The translations under genes were made by a program, and so were the position numbers. This document shows, one piece after another, positions 6,942 through 15,192 of a stretch of DNA of 32,395 nt. How positions within the stretch are numbered: position 1 is the first letter of the stretch; each line of letters begins with the position of its first letter. Origin of the DNA: an uncultured Pseudoflavonifractor sp. (GTDB lineage: Bacteria > Bacillota > Clostridia > Oscillospirales > Oscillospiraceae); the NCBI GenBank assembly GCA_904419835.1, contig CAJFTA010000020.1, positions 1-32,395 on the forward strand, written 5' to 3'. Under the pieces are notes generated by a model, which did not search any database, was not told the DNA's origin, and worked only from the letters and a program-made list of their open reading frames with translations.

Positions 6942-8678
6942 GTGCTTCTGCGGATCTTTTCCTACCTGAAGCCCTACCGGAAACAGACCATACTGGCGGT
7001 GCTCTGCATCGCCATTGAGGCGGTTTTTGAGCTCATCATCCCCTTCCTGATGGCGGACATCGTGGATGTGGGCGTCAAAAACGGGGACATGGCGTACATC
7101 TTCACCCGGGGGGCCATGATGGGCGTGTGCGCTCTGCTGGCCCTGCTCTTCGGCGCGGGCAGCGCCCGGTTCGCGGCCGTCTGCGGACAGGGGCTGGGGG
7201 CTGAGCTGCGGAAGGAGGAGTACCGCAAGATCCAGGCCTTCTCCTTTGCCAACACCGACCGGTTCCAGACCTCATCCCTGGTCACCCGGCTCACCAGCGA
7301 CGTGACCGCCGTGCAGAACGCGGTGGCCACCGGCCTGCGGCCCGCTGTCCGGTCCCCCATTATGATGGTCATGGCCCTGGGCCTGTCCTTCCGCATGAGC
7401 CCCAGGCTGGCGGTGGTATTCCTGGTGGCGGCCCCGCTGCTGGGCGTCCTGCTGTGGCAGATCGTCAGCCGGGTGCGGCCCATGTACGGCAGGATGCAGG
7501 GGGCCATGGACCAGGTCAACCGGATCATCCAGGAGAACCTGACCGCCATCCGGGTGGTGAAGGCCTGCGTCCGGGGCAGCTACGAGGTGGAGAAGTTCGA
7601 GGAGGTCAACCGGAACCTGCGGGACACCACTGAGCGGGCCTTCCGGCTGGCGGCGCTGAACATGCCCGCCATGCAGCTGGTCATGTACGGCACCATATTG
7701 TCCATCCTCTGGTTCGGCGGGCGGCTGACCATGGTGGGGGGCATGGAGGTGGGGGACCTGACCGGCTTCCTCAGCTATGTGCTCCAGGTGCTCAACTCCC
7801 TGATGATGCTCTCCTCTGTCTTTCTCATGCTCACCCGGTCCCTGGCCTCCTGCCGCCGGATTCTGGAGGTCATGGACGAGAAAATCGACATCACCGAGAC
7901 CCCCGGCGTCACCGACCCGGACGCCAGGGTGGAGCGGGGCGAGATTGTGTTTGACGACGTATCCTTCCGCTACCGGGAAGGGGAGGGGGAGAACGTGCTG
8001 GACCACGTGTCCTTCCGCATTGAGGCGGGGCAGACGGTGGGCATCCTGGGCCAGACCGGCTCGGCCAAGTCCACCCTGGTCCAGCTCATCCCCCGGCTCT
8101 ACGACGTCACCGGCGGCGCGGTGTACGTGGACGGCCGGAATGTGAAGGAGTACCCCCTGGAGCACCTGCGGGACGCCATCGCCATGGTGCTCCAGAAGAA
8201 CACCCTCTTCTCCGGCACGGTGAGGGACAACCTCCGCTGGGGCAACGACCACGCCACCGACGAGGAGATTGACGCGGCCTGCCGCATCGCCTGCGTGGAC
8301 GAGTTCCTCGACCGGCTCCAGAACGGGTACGACACCGAGCTGGGCCAGGGGGGCGTCAACGTGTCCGGCGGCCAGAAGCAGCGGCTGTGCATCGCCCGGG
8401 CCGTCCTGAAAAATCCCAAGGTGCTCATCCTGGATGACTCCACTTCCGCCGTGGACACGGCCACTGAGGCAAAAATCCGCCGGGGCCTGGCGGGCGGCCT
8501 GCCCGGCGCCACCAAAATTATCATCGCCCAGCGGGTGACCTCCGTCCAGGATGCAGACCAGATCCTTATTTTGGAGGACGGGAAGATCAGCGCCGTGGGC
8601 ACCCATGAGAGCCTGATGGCCTCCAACCCCTTCTACCAGGGGCTCTATCACTCTCAGCAGAAAGGAGCGCTGGAATAA
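6942..8678 (+). CDS. Heterodimeric ABC exporter, subunit with degenerate ATP site
   Basis: This 578-aa protein is half of a type-IV (MsbA/BmrCD-like) exporter, with an N-terminal six-helix membrane domain (residues about 1-310) and a C-terminal ATPase. Walker A reads GQTGSAKST, with Ala where Gly is usual. The signature is VSGGQKQR. Walker B reads LILDDSTSAVD, with Asp in place of the catalytic Glu, and the switch motif is IAQR instead of IAHR. These losses mark the non-hydrolytic site of a heterodimer, as in BmrC/TM287-type subunits. The start is GTG at 6942 with GAGGAGGG 7 nt upstream; a longer open frame upstream is not coding-like. The stop overlaps the next start (TAATG). Substrates are probably drugs or lipids; this cannot be read from the sequence. 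Confidence 0.92.
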   Translation: MLLRIFSYLKPYRKQTILAVLCIAIEAVFELIIPFLMADIVDVGVKNGDMAYIFTRGAMMGVCALLALLFGAGSARFAAVCGQGLGAELRKEEYRKIQAFSFANTDRFQTSSLVTRLTSDVTAVQNAVATGLRPAVRSPIMMVMALGLSFRMSPRLAVVFLVAAPLLGVLLWQIVSRVRPMYGRMQGAMDQVNRIIQENLTAIRVVKACVRGSYEVEKFEEVNRNLRDTTERAFRLAALNMPAMQLVMYGTILSILWFGGRLTMVGGMEVGDLTGFLSYVLQVLNSLMMLSSVFLMLTRSLASCRRILEVMDEKIDITETPGVTDPDARVERGEIVFDDVSFRYREGEGENVLDHVSFRIEAGQTVGILGQTGSAKSTLVQLIPRLYDVTGGAVYVDGRNVKEYPLEHLRDAIAMVLQKNTLFSGTVRDNLRWGNDHATDEEIDAACRIACVDEFLDRLQNGYDTELGQGGVNVSGGQKQRLCIARAVLKNPKVLILDDSTSAVDTATEAKIRRGLAGGLPGATKIIIAQRVTSVQDADQILILEDGKISAVGTHESLMASNPFYQGLYHSQQKGALE

Positions 8679-10531
8679 TGGCTGCGATGGTAAGAGGCCG
8701 TGGGCCCAAGGACACCAAAAAGACCGTGGGCCGGCTTATGCGCTACCTGGGCCGGCACAAGCTGGCCCTCATCGCCGTGGCGGTGATGGTGTTCATCGGC
8801 AGCGGCGCCAACATCTTCGGCACCTATCTGCTCAAGCCGGTTATCAACCGGTTTGTGCTGACCGGAGATGTGGGCGGACTGGCGGTCATGCTGCTGATGA
8901 TGGGGCTGATGTACCTGGCGGGGGCTGCCGCCACCTGGGGGTATAACCAGCTTATGGCCCACACCGGCCAGCAGGTGGTGGCGGAGATCCGCTCCGACCT
9001 GTTTGCCCACGTCCAGACCCTGCCCCTGCGGTACTTTGACGGGCATACCCACGGCGAGCTGATGAGCCGCTTTACCAACGACGTGGACACCCTCACCAAC
9101 ATGCTCAACAACTCCTTCACCATGATCATCCAGAGCGCCATCATGGTAGTGGGCACCATTACCATGCTGCTGGTGCTAAATTTCCAGCTGTCCCTGATTG
9201 TGGTGGCCTTCCTGGCGGCCATGGCCCTGTTCATCCGCTGGAACGGCAGACGCAGCCGCCGGTACTACAACGAGCAGCAGGCCCGGCTGGGCGAGCTGAA
9301 CGGCTTCATTGAGGAGATGGTCTCCGGCCAGAAGGTGGAGAAGGTGTTCAACCATGAGCCCCAGGACTTTGAGGCCTTCTGCCGCAAAAACGAGGACCTG
9401 CGGAAGGCGGCCACCAAGGCAGCCACCTACTCGGGCATGACGGTGCCCACCATCGTCAGCCTGTCCTATTTCAACTACGCCGTATCCGCCTGCGTGGGCG
9501 GCATGTTCGTCCTCTCCGGGCTGATGGACCTGGGCAGCCTGTCGGCCTACCTGGTGTACGTCCGGCAGAGCGCCATGCCCATGAACCAGTTCACCATGCA
9601 GGTCAACCTGCTCATGGCGGCCCTGGCGGGCGCGGAGCGGATCTTTGAGATGATGGAGGAGGAGCCCGAACCGGACGAGGGCAGCGTGACCCTGTGCCGG
9701 GCCCGGGAGAACAAGGACGGCGCCCTCACCGAAGCCTCCTCCGGCATCTACGCCTGGCGGGTGCCACAGGCCGACGGGACGGTCAGGCTGGTGCCTCTGC
9801 GGGGGGACGTGCGGTTCCACAACGTGGTGTTTGGGTACAACAGCAAAAAGACCATCCTCCACGGCATCGACCTCTTTGCAAAGCCGGGGCAGAAGATCGC
9901 CTTTGTGGGCTCCACCGGCGCGGGCAAGACCACCATCATCAACCTCATCAACCGGTTCTACGAGCTCAACGAGGGCTCCATCACCTACGACGGTATCGAT
10001 GTGCGGGACATCCGCAAGGACGACCTGCGCCGGTCCATGGCCATGGTCATCCAGGACGCCCACCTCTTCACCGGCACCATTCTGGAGAACATCCGGTACG
10101 GCAGGCTGGACGCCACCGACGAGGAGGTGAAGGAGGCGGCCAGGCTGGCCAACGCCGACTCCTTTATCCGCCGCCTGCCCGACGGGTACAACACCATGCT
10201 CACCTCCGACGGCGCCAACCTGTCCCAGGGCCAGCGCCAGCTGCTCACCATTGCCCGGGCCGCTGTGGCGGCGCCGCCGGTGCTGGTGCTGGACGAGGCC
10301 ACCAGCTCGGTGGACACCCACACTGAGCAGCTCATTGAGCAGGGCATGGATCGGCTCATGGAGGGGCGCACCGTGTTTGTCATCGCCCACCGGCTCTCCA
10401 CCGTCCGCAATGCCCAGGCCATCCTGGTGCTGGAGCAGGGGCGGATTATCGAGCGGGGCAGTCACGAGGAGCTGCTGGCCCAGAAGGGCCGGTATTACCA
10501 GCTCTATACCGGCCAGTTCGAGCTGGAGTGA
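8678..10531 (+). CDS. Heterodimeric ABC exporter, catalytically complete subunit
   Basis: This 617-aa partner of the preceding gene has an N-terminal exporter membrane domain and a C-terminal ATPase. Walker A is GSTGAGKTT, signature LSQGQRQ, Walker B LVLDEATSSVD with the catalytic Glu, and switch His in IAHRLST. It therefore supplies the active Walker site, whereas its unusual LSQGQ signature faces the degenerate site of the partner. Between the membrane and ATPase domains is an extra segment of about 50 residues (around residues 325-375, including IYAWRVPQADGT) that is common in clostridial members of this subfamily. It is translationally coupled to the first subunit and followed 12 nt later by marR. 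Confidence 0.93.
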   Translation: MAAMVRGRGPKDTKKTVGRLMRYLGRHKLALIAVAVMVFIGSGANIFGTYLLKPVINRFVLTGDVGGLAVMLLMMGLMYLAGAAATWGYNQLMAHTGQQVVAEIRSDLFAHVQTLPLRYFDGHTHGELMSRFTNDVDTLTNMLNNSFTMIIQSAIMVVGTITMLLVLNFQLSLIVVAFLAAMALFIRWNGRRSRRYYNEQQARLGELNGFIEEMVSGQKVEKVFNHEPQDFEAFCRKNEDLRKAATKAATYSGMTVPTIVSLSYFNYAVSACVGGMFVLSGLMDLGSLSAYLVYVRQSAMPMNQFTMQVNLLMAALAGAERIFEMMEEEPEPDEGSVTLCRARENKDGALTEASSGIYAWRVPQADGTVRLVPLRGDVRFHNVVFGYNSKKTILHGIDLFAKPGQKIAFVGSTGAGKTTIINLINRFYELNEGSITYDGIDVRDIRKDDLRRSMAMVIQDAHLFTGTILENIRYGRLDATDEEVKEAARLANADSFIRRLPDGYNTMLTSDGANLSQGQRQLLTIARAAVAAPPVLVLDEATSSVDTHTEQLIEQGMDRLMEGRTVFVIAHRLSTVRNAQAILVLEQGRIIERGSHEELLAQKGRYYQLYTGQFELE

Positions 10532-10543
10532 GGGGGGAGCGCC

Positions 10544-10999
10544 ATGGAAAATCCCGCGCTGCGGACACTTTTGTTTCAGATGGAGCTCAGCCGCCGGAGG
10601 CTGATCCAGCCCTGGTTCTCCGCCCTGGGGCTTACGCTGGGACAGGGACAGCCCCGGATCCTCGCCCGGCTCCTCCAGGGGGACGGCCTGACCCAGCGAG
10701 AGCTGGCCGACGCCTGCGCCCTGGACGCCGCCACCCTCTCCCGAACCCTGGACCGGCTGGAGGAGATGGGGCTCATCCGCCGGGAGGAGAACCCGGACAG
10801 CCGGCGGTCCTACCTGGTCCGCCTCACCGCCGCCGGGCGGGAGAAGGCCGCCCAGGTGCAGGAGGGCTTTGACCGGCTGGAGGAGCTGCTCTGTCAGGGC
10901 TTTTCCCAGGCGGAGCTGGAGCGGCTCCGGCGGGATTTGGAGCGCGTCCGGGCCAATATGGACCGGTGCGAGGCCCTGTTTGAGGGAAAATCCACCTGA
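10544..10999 (+). CDS. MarR-family transcriptional regulator
   Basis: This 151-aa protein has the MarR winged-helix layout. Helices at the N-terminus serve dimerisation. The sequence then reads LTLGQGQPRILARLLQGDGLTQRELADACALDAATLSRTLDRLEEMGLI (helix-turn-helix, about residues 25-75), followed by the wing RREENPDSRRSYLVRLTAAG and a C-terminal helix. It lies 12 nt after the exporter genes with an AGGGGGGAG site and is probably co-transcribed. The likely role is local repressor of the exporter operon, released by a ligand, acting at the palindrome 6897-6910; that link is inferred from position. Confidence 0.9.
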   Translation: MENPALRTLLFQMELSRRRLIQPWFSALGLTLGQGQPRILARLLQGDGLTQRELADACALDAATLSRTLDRLEEMGLIRREENPDSRRSYLVRLTAAGREKAAQVQEGFDRLEELLCQGFSQAELERLRRDLERVRANMDRCEALFEGKST

Positions 11000-11011
11000 C
11001 AAGTGGGAAAA

Positions 11012-11043
11012 CATTTTACAAAATGGCCAATCAGCGGTATAAT
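11012..11043 (+). promoter_or_regulatory. Promoter of the zinc-uptake operon with overlapping palindrome
   Basis: TTTACA (11015-11020), a 17-nt spacer and TATAAT (11038-11043) form a good sigma-A promoter. CATTTT-AC-AAAATG (11012-11025) is a perfect 14-bp palindrome covering the -35 hexamer, which would suit a metal-dependent repressor. It does not match the Zur, AdcR or MntR consensus sites that I know, so the regulator is unassigned. Confidence 0.65.
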
Positions 11044-11047
11044 AATG

Positions 11048-11082
11048 CCTGCCGGACCTGCGGGAAAGCGCGGTCCGGCAGG
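11048..11082 (+). promoter_or_regulatory. Stable leader hairpin before the zinc-uptake genes
   Basis: Eleven-bp perfect arms CCTGCCGGACC/GGTCCGGCAGG, extended inside by GCG/CGC, form directly after the promoter and are followed by TATTTTATT. It could be an imperfect attenuator or an mRNA-stabilising stem, and it may equally catch read-through from the marR operon. Confidence 0.55.
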
Positions 11083-11105
11083 TATTTTATTGGCGAGGTA
11101 TTTCC

Positions 11106-12053
11106 ATGAAGAAACTCATTCCCCTGTTCCTGAGCCTGGCGCTGCTGCTGTCCGGCTGCGGCCCTGCCTCCGCCCCGGCGGAGGAGGACGGCACGCTGAC
11201 CGTGGCGGCCATGACCTACCCCCTCTATCTCTTCACCAGCCGGGTCATCGAGGGCGCCCAGGGGGTGGAGGCGGCGGCGGTCATCAACCAGCCCATGAGC
11301 TGCCTCCACGACTACACCCTGACCGTCAACGACATGAAGGCCATCCAGGGCGCCGACCTGCTCCTGCTCAACGGCGTGGGCCTGGAGGACGCCATGTCCG
11401 CCGCCATCGAGTCCAGCGGCGTGCCCACGGTGGACTGCTCCGCGGGCGTGTCCCTGCTCCACTACGGGGAGAGCGCCGAGGAGCACGCCGAGCACGGCGA
11501 CGGGGAGGACCACGGCGGCCACGACCACGGCGAGTACGACCCCCACATCTGGATGGACCCGGCCCGGGCCGCCGTGATGGTGGAGAACATCGCCGCCGCC
11601 CTCTCCCAGGCCGACCCGGACAACGCCGGCCTGTATGCGGACAACGCCGCAGCCTACGCCGACGAGCTGACCGCCCTGAAGGACGAGCTGCGGGACAGGC
11701 TCTCCGGCCTGGAGCCCAGGGAGCTCATCACCTTTCACGAGGGCTTCGGCTACTTTGCCGACGCCATGGGCCTGACGGTGGTCAAGGCCATTGAGGAGGA
11801 GGCGGGCAGCGAGGCCAGCGCCAGGGAGCTGGTGGAAATTCTGGACTTGATTGAGCAGTACCATCTGCCCGCCATCTTCACCGAGGCCAACGGCTCGGAT
11901 GCCACCGCCAACGCGGTGTCCCGGGAGACGGGGGTCAGGGTGGCCCAGCTGACCATGCTGATGAGCGCCGAGGCGGTGCCGGCGGACAGCGCCGACCCCT
12001 ACCGGGCCGGGCTGGAACAGAATGTCAACGCAATCCTGGAGGCCTATGAATGA
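11106..12053 (+). CDS. znuA: Zinc-type metal-binding lipoprotein of an ABC importer
   Basis: This 315-aa cluster A-I (ZnuA/AdcA-like) solute-binding protein captures metal outside the membrane. The signal peptide MKKLIPLFLSLALLLSGC ends in a lipobox with Cys18. The family metal ligands are visible as His68 (CLHDYT), His147 (DPHIWMDP) and His211 (TFHEGFGYFA). Between residues about 119 and 141 there is a His/Asp/Glu-rich loop (HAEHGDGEDHGGHDHG), the hallmark that distinguishes zinc from manganese proteins. It is the first gene of a coupled operon: its TGA overlaps the ATG of the ATPase gene (ATGA). Zinc is therefore the favoured substrate; manganese is less likely. Confidence 0.9.
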   Translation: MKKLIPLFLSLALLLSGCGPASAPAEEDGTLTVAAMTYPLYLFTSRVIEGAQGVEAAAVINQPMSCLHDYTLTVNDMKAIQGADLLLLNGVGLEDAMSAAIESSGVPTVDCSAGVSLLHYGESAEEHAEHGDGEDHGGHDHGEYDPHIWMDPARAAVMVENIAAALSQADPDNAGLYADNAAAYADELTALKDELRDRLSGLEPRELITFHEGFGYFADAMGLTVVKAIEEEAGSEASARELVEILDLIEQYHLPAIFTEANGSDATANAVSRETGVRVAQLTMLMSAEAVPADSADPYRAGLEQNVNAILEAYE

Positions 12054-12820
12054 GAAAACCAAAGCATGAAATCCAGGGCGCCGGCTGCGCCGGCGCCTGC
12101 TGCCTCCGGGTGGAGCGCCTGGGGGTGGACATGGGGGGAACGGACATCCTCCGGGATGTGAGCTTCCACCTCCACTGCGGCCAGATTGTGGCCCTCATCG
12201 GCCCCAACGGCGCGGGAAAGAGCTCCCTGTTCAAGGCCATACTGGGCCAGATTCCCCACAGCGGCGCCATTGAGTTCCAGCAGGCGGGAGGAAAGCACAC
12301 ACGTCCCCTGATCGGCTATGTGCCCCAGTCTCCCGCCTTTGACCGGGGGGACCCGGTGAGCGTGTTCGACTTCTTCTCCGCCGCCATCTCCTCCTATCCG
12401 GTGTTCCTGCCCACGCCCAAGAGCCTGCGCAGGCGGGTGCTCTCCTGCCTGGAGCGGGTCCACGGGGCCGACCTCATCGACAAGCGCATGGGCGCCCTGT
12501 CCGGCGGCGAGCTCCAGCGGGTGCTCATGGCCATGGCCCTGGAGCCCCTGCCCCACATCCTGATTCTGGATGAGCCCCTCTCCGGCGTGGACATTGACGG
12601 CGAGCGGCAGCTGCTGGATATGCTGGACGAGATCTGCACTCAGTACGACCTGTCCATCCTCCTGTCCACCCACGACTTTGCCACCCTGGAAGAGTACGCC
12701 GACCAGGTGATCCTCCTCAAGTCCACGGTGCTGAAGGTGGGCACCCCTGCGGAGGTCCTCTCCTCGAAGGAGTTCAAATCCGTGTTCCACCTGGACCTGG
12801 GAAAGGGGGCGGGCGCGTAA
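12050..12820 (+). CDS. znuC: Zinc-type ABC importer ATPase
   Basis: This 256-aa single ATPase has Walker A GPNGAGKSS (near residue 57), signature LSGGELQRV and Walker B ILILDEPLSGVD, with the switch His in STHDFATLEEYAD. It drives metal uptake with the neighbouring permease. The N-terminus (residues 1-25) carries a small cysteine cluster, GAGCAGACC, ahead of the ATPase fold; similar Cys-rich extensions occur in clostridial metal transporters and might bind metal, which is speculation. Both ends overlap neighbouring genes (ATGA at the start, TAATG at the end), indicating tight translational coupling. Confidence 0.92.
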   Translation: MRKPKHEIQGAGCAGACCLRVERLGVDMGGTDILRDVSFHLHCGQIVALIGPNGAGKSSLFKAILGQIPHSGAIEFQQAGGKHTRPLIGYVPQSPAFDRGDPVSVFDFFSAAISSYPVFLPTPKSLRRRVLSCLERVHGADLIDKRMGALSGGELQRVLMAMALEPLPHILILDEPLSGVDIDGERQLLDMLDEICTQYDLSILLSTHDFATLEEYADQVILLKSTVLKVGTPAEVLSSKEFKSVFHLDLGKGAGA

Positions 12821-13668
12821 TGGAGCTGTGGTATCAGATTGTATCCATCCTGCCCTTTGAGTGGGCCGGGCCTGACGGGCTGGTGTTCATGAAGAACGCT
12901 CTGCTGGCGGTGCTGGTCATCTCGCCCCTGTTCGGATTGCTGTCCACCATGGTGGTCACCAACCGGATGTCCTTCTTCTCCGACGCCCTGGGCCACTCCG
13001 CCTTTACCGGCATGGCCATCGGCGCCATCTTCGGCTTTGTGGACCCCATGTGGTGCGCGGTGGTCTTTGCCATCGCCTTCTCCCTGCTCTTCACCCTGGT
13101 GCGCCACCGGACCCACATGGCCAGCGACACGGTCATCGGCGTCTTTTCCTCCACGGCGGTGGCCCTGGGCATTTTCCTGGCCACCCTGGGGGGCAGGAGC
13201 TTCACTAGGTTCAACAACCTGCTCATCGGCGACATCCTCAGCGTGGAGCCGGGCAAGATCGGCCTGCTGGCCCTCATCCTGCTGCTGGTAATCGCGCTGT
13301 GGCTGGCGTCCTTCAACCAGCTGATGCTCTCCTCCATCCACCCCGCCCTGGCGGACAGCCGGGGCATCAAGGTGTTCTGGCAGGAGGCGGTGTTCTCCGC
13401 GGCCATCGCCGTGGTGGTCACCGTGTCCATGACCTGGGTGGGCCTGCTGGTCATCAACTCCCTGCTGGTGCTCCCCGCCGCCGCGGCCCGGAACCTGGCC
13501 CGCAACATGCGGCAGTACCACCTGTTTTCCGTCCTGGGGGCCATTGTGGCCGGTATTGCCGGACTGATGACCTCCTACTACGCGGGCACCTCTGCCGGCG
13601 CATCCATCACGCTGTATCTGGCGGCCTTCTTTGCCGTCACCTTCCTGCTGCGGGGCCGCCGGGCCTGA
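12820..13668 (+). CDS. znuB: Zinc-type ABC importer permease
   Basis: This 282-aa ABC-3 family membrane protein has about eight hydrophobic segments. The conserved stretch VVTNRMSFFSDALGHSAFTGMAIG lies near residue 45, and a second block, SVTWVGLLVINSLLVLPAAAARNLARN in slightly varied form, around residues 200-230, is typical of ZnuB/MntB permeases. It forms the channel for the metal delivered by the upstream lipoprotein. A histidine-kinase gene begins 33 nt downstream with no terminator between them. Confidence 0.92.
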   Translation: MELWYQIVSILPFEWAGPDGLVFMKNALLAVLVISPLFGLLSTMVVTNRMSFFSDALGHSAFTGMAIGAIFGFVDPMWCAVVFAIAFSLLFTLVRHRTHMASDTVIGVFSSTAVALGIFLATLGGRSFTRFNNLLIGDILSVEPGKIGLLALILLLVIALWLASFNQLMLSSIHPALADSRGIKVFWQEAVFSAAIAVVVTVSMTWVGLLVINSLLVLPAAAARNLARNMRQYHLFSVLGAIVAGIAGLMTSYYAGTSAGASITLYLAAFFAVTFLLRGRRA

Positions 13669-13701
13669 CATCACCGCCGGAGACGAGAGGAGGCGGCGTC
13701 C

Positions 13702-15192
13702 TTGAACCGAAAAAAGGAAAAGCATCCCGGGCGCGCCGCGCCCCGGAAGGTGCACCTCTGGAGCTCCCTCCAGACCAAGTTCGCCCTGACCTACATCGCG
13801 GTCATTGCGGCGGTGCTGGTGCTGCTCAACACCTACCCCCTCCTGGCCTCCCGGGAGCTGGTGGAGACCTCCAAGCAGACCGCCCTCCAGAGCCAGGCGT
13901 CCCTCATCTCGTCCGCCCTGTCCAGTCTGCGCACCATGACCTATGACGGCGCCGACGGCGTCTTTCAGGAGCTGCGGCTTCAGGACAACGTGGACCTGGC
14001 CCGCATCCGCATCCTGGTGACAGACGCCTCGGGCATGATCATCTACGACACCGGGGAAACCGGCGCCACCATCGGCCGGTACGCCCTGGTGGGCGAGGTG
14101 GTCACCGCCCTCAAGGGCCAGGGCTACGACGTGTTCACCTGCCAGTACCAGGACGGCGTGTTCCGCAACCGGGCGGCCGCGCCGGTGGTCTACCGGGGGT
14201 CCATCATCGGCGCGGTGTGCCTCTACGAGTACGACGCCGACCAGGGGGCCCTGCTCTCCGGCGTCCAGCGGAACCTGGGCAGAATCTCGGTGGTCATCTG
14301 CCTGGTGGCCCTGCTGCTGAGCGTGGTGTTCTCCCGGGCCCTCACCCGGCGGATGGGCACCCTGCTCAAGGCCATCCGCATTGTGCGGGAGGGCGAGTAC
14401 AGCCACCGGGTCCAGCTGGGGGGGCATGACGAGCTGGCCCTGCTGGCCGACGAGTTCGACCAGCTCACCGGCCGCCTCCAGACCACCGAGGAGGTCCGCC
14501 GCCGCTTCGTGTCCGACGCCTCCCATGAACTGAAGACCCCGCTGGCCTCCATCCGCCTGCTCACCGACTCCATCCTCCAGTCCGACCACATGGACCTGGA
14601 GACGGGAAAGGAGTTTGTCAGCGACATCGGGGAGGAGGCTGAGCGGCTTACCCGCATCACGGAAAAGCTCCTCACCCTCACCCGCATGGACAACGCCGCC
14701 CCGGTCCACACCGAGCCGGTGGACGTGAAGTATGTGGTGGAGAAGGTGGAGCACATGCTCTCCCCCCTGGCCCGGGCGGTGGATGTAACGCTGCTCTGCC
14801 GGCTGGACGAGGGGTGCTTTGTCCGGGCCACTCAGGACGATATCTACCAGATTGCCTTCAACCTGATGGAAAACGCCATCAAGTACAACCTGCCCCGGGG
14901 TACCGTGACGGTCACCCTGTTTGTCCGGGGAAAGAGCGTCATGCTCCGGGTGGAGGACACCGGCGTGGGCATCCCGGAGGAGGACCTGCCCAAGGTGTTC
15001 GACCGGTTCTACCGGGTGGACAAGGCCCGCTCCCGGGAGGCGGGCGGCACCGGCCTGGGGCTGTCCATCGTGCGGGACACCGCACGGCAGCACGGCGGCA
15101 GCGTCACCGTCCGCCGCCGGGACCCGGAGCCGGGCACCTGCTTTGAGGTCGTATTTCCGCTCTGCGGGCCGGAAGGGGGGAGCGAGCCGTGA
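13702..15192 (+). CDS. Membrane sensor histidine kinase without adjacent response regulator
   Basis: This 496-aa two-component sensor has a first membrane helix around residues 28-48 and an extracytoplasmic sensor domain of about 145 residues (PAS/Cache-like by layout, DASGMIIYDTGETG). A second helix spans about 194-212, followed by a HAMP linker. The HisKA domain has the phosphoacceptor His275 in SHELKTP. The HATPase domain shows the N-box NLMENAIKYN, the G1 box DTGVGIP, the F-box FDRFYR and the G2 box GTGLGLSIV. The architecture resembles PhoR/WalK kinases. The start is TTG at 13702 with GAGAGGAGG 8 nt upstream. No response-regulator gene lies beside it. It follows the zinc genes closely and overlaps the GerMN lipoprotein gene (GTGA). 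Confidence 0.92.
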   Translation: MNRKKEKHPGRAAPRKVHLWSSLQTKFALTYIAVIAAVLVLLNTYPLLASRELVETSKQTALQSQASLISSALSSLRTMTYDGADGVFQELRLQDNVDLARIRILVTDASGMIIYDTGETGATIGRYALVGEVVTALKGQGYDVFTCQYQDGVFRNRAAAPVVYRGSIIGAVCLYEYDADQGALLSGVQRNLGRISVVICLVALLLSVVFSRALTRRMGTLLKAIRIVREGEYSHRVQLGGHDELALLADEFDQLTGRLQTTEEVRRRFVSDASHELKTPLASIRLLTDSILQSDHMDLETGKEFVSDIGEEAERLTRITEKLLTLTRMDNAAPVHTEPVDVKYVVEKVEHMLSPLARAVDVTLLCRLDEGCFVRATQDDIYQIAFNLMENAIKYNLPRGTVTVTLFVRGKSVMLRVEDTGVGIPEEDLPKVFDRFYRVDKARSREAGGTGLGLSIVRDTARQHGGSVTVRRRDPEPGTCFEVVFPLCGPEGGSEP

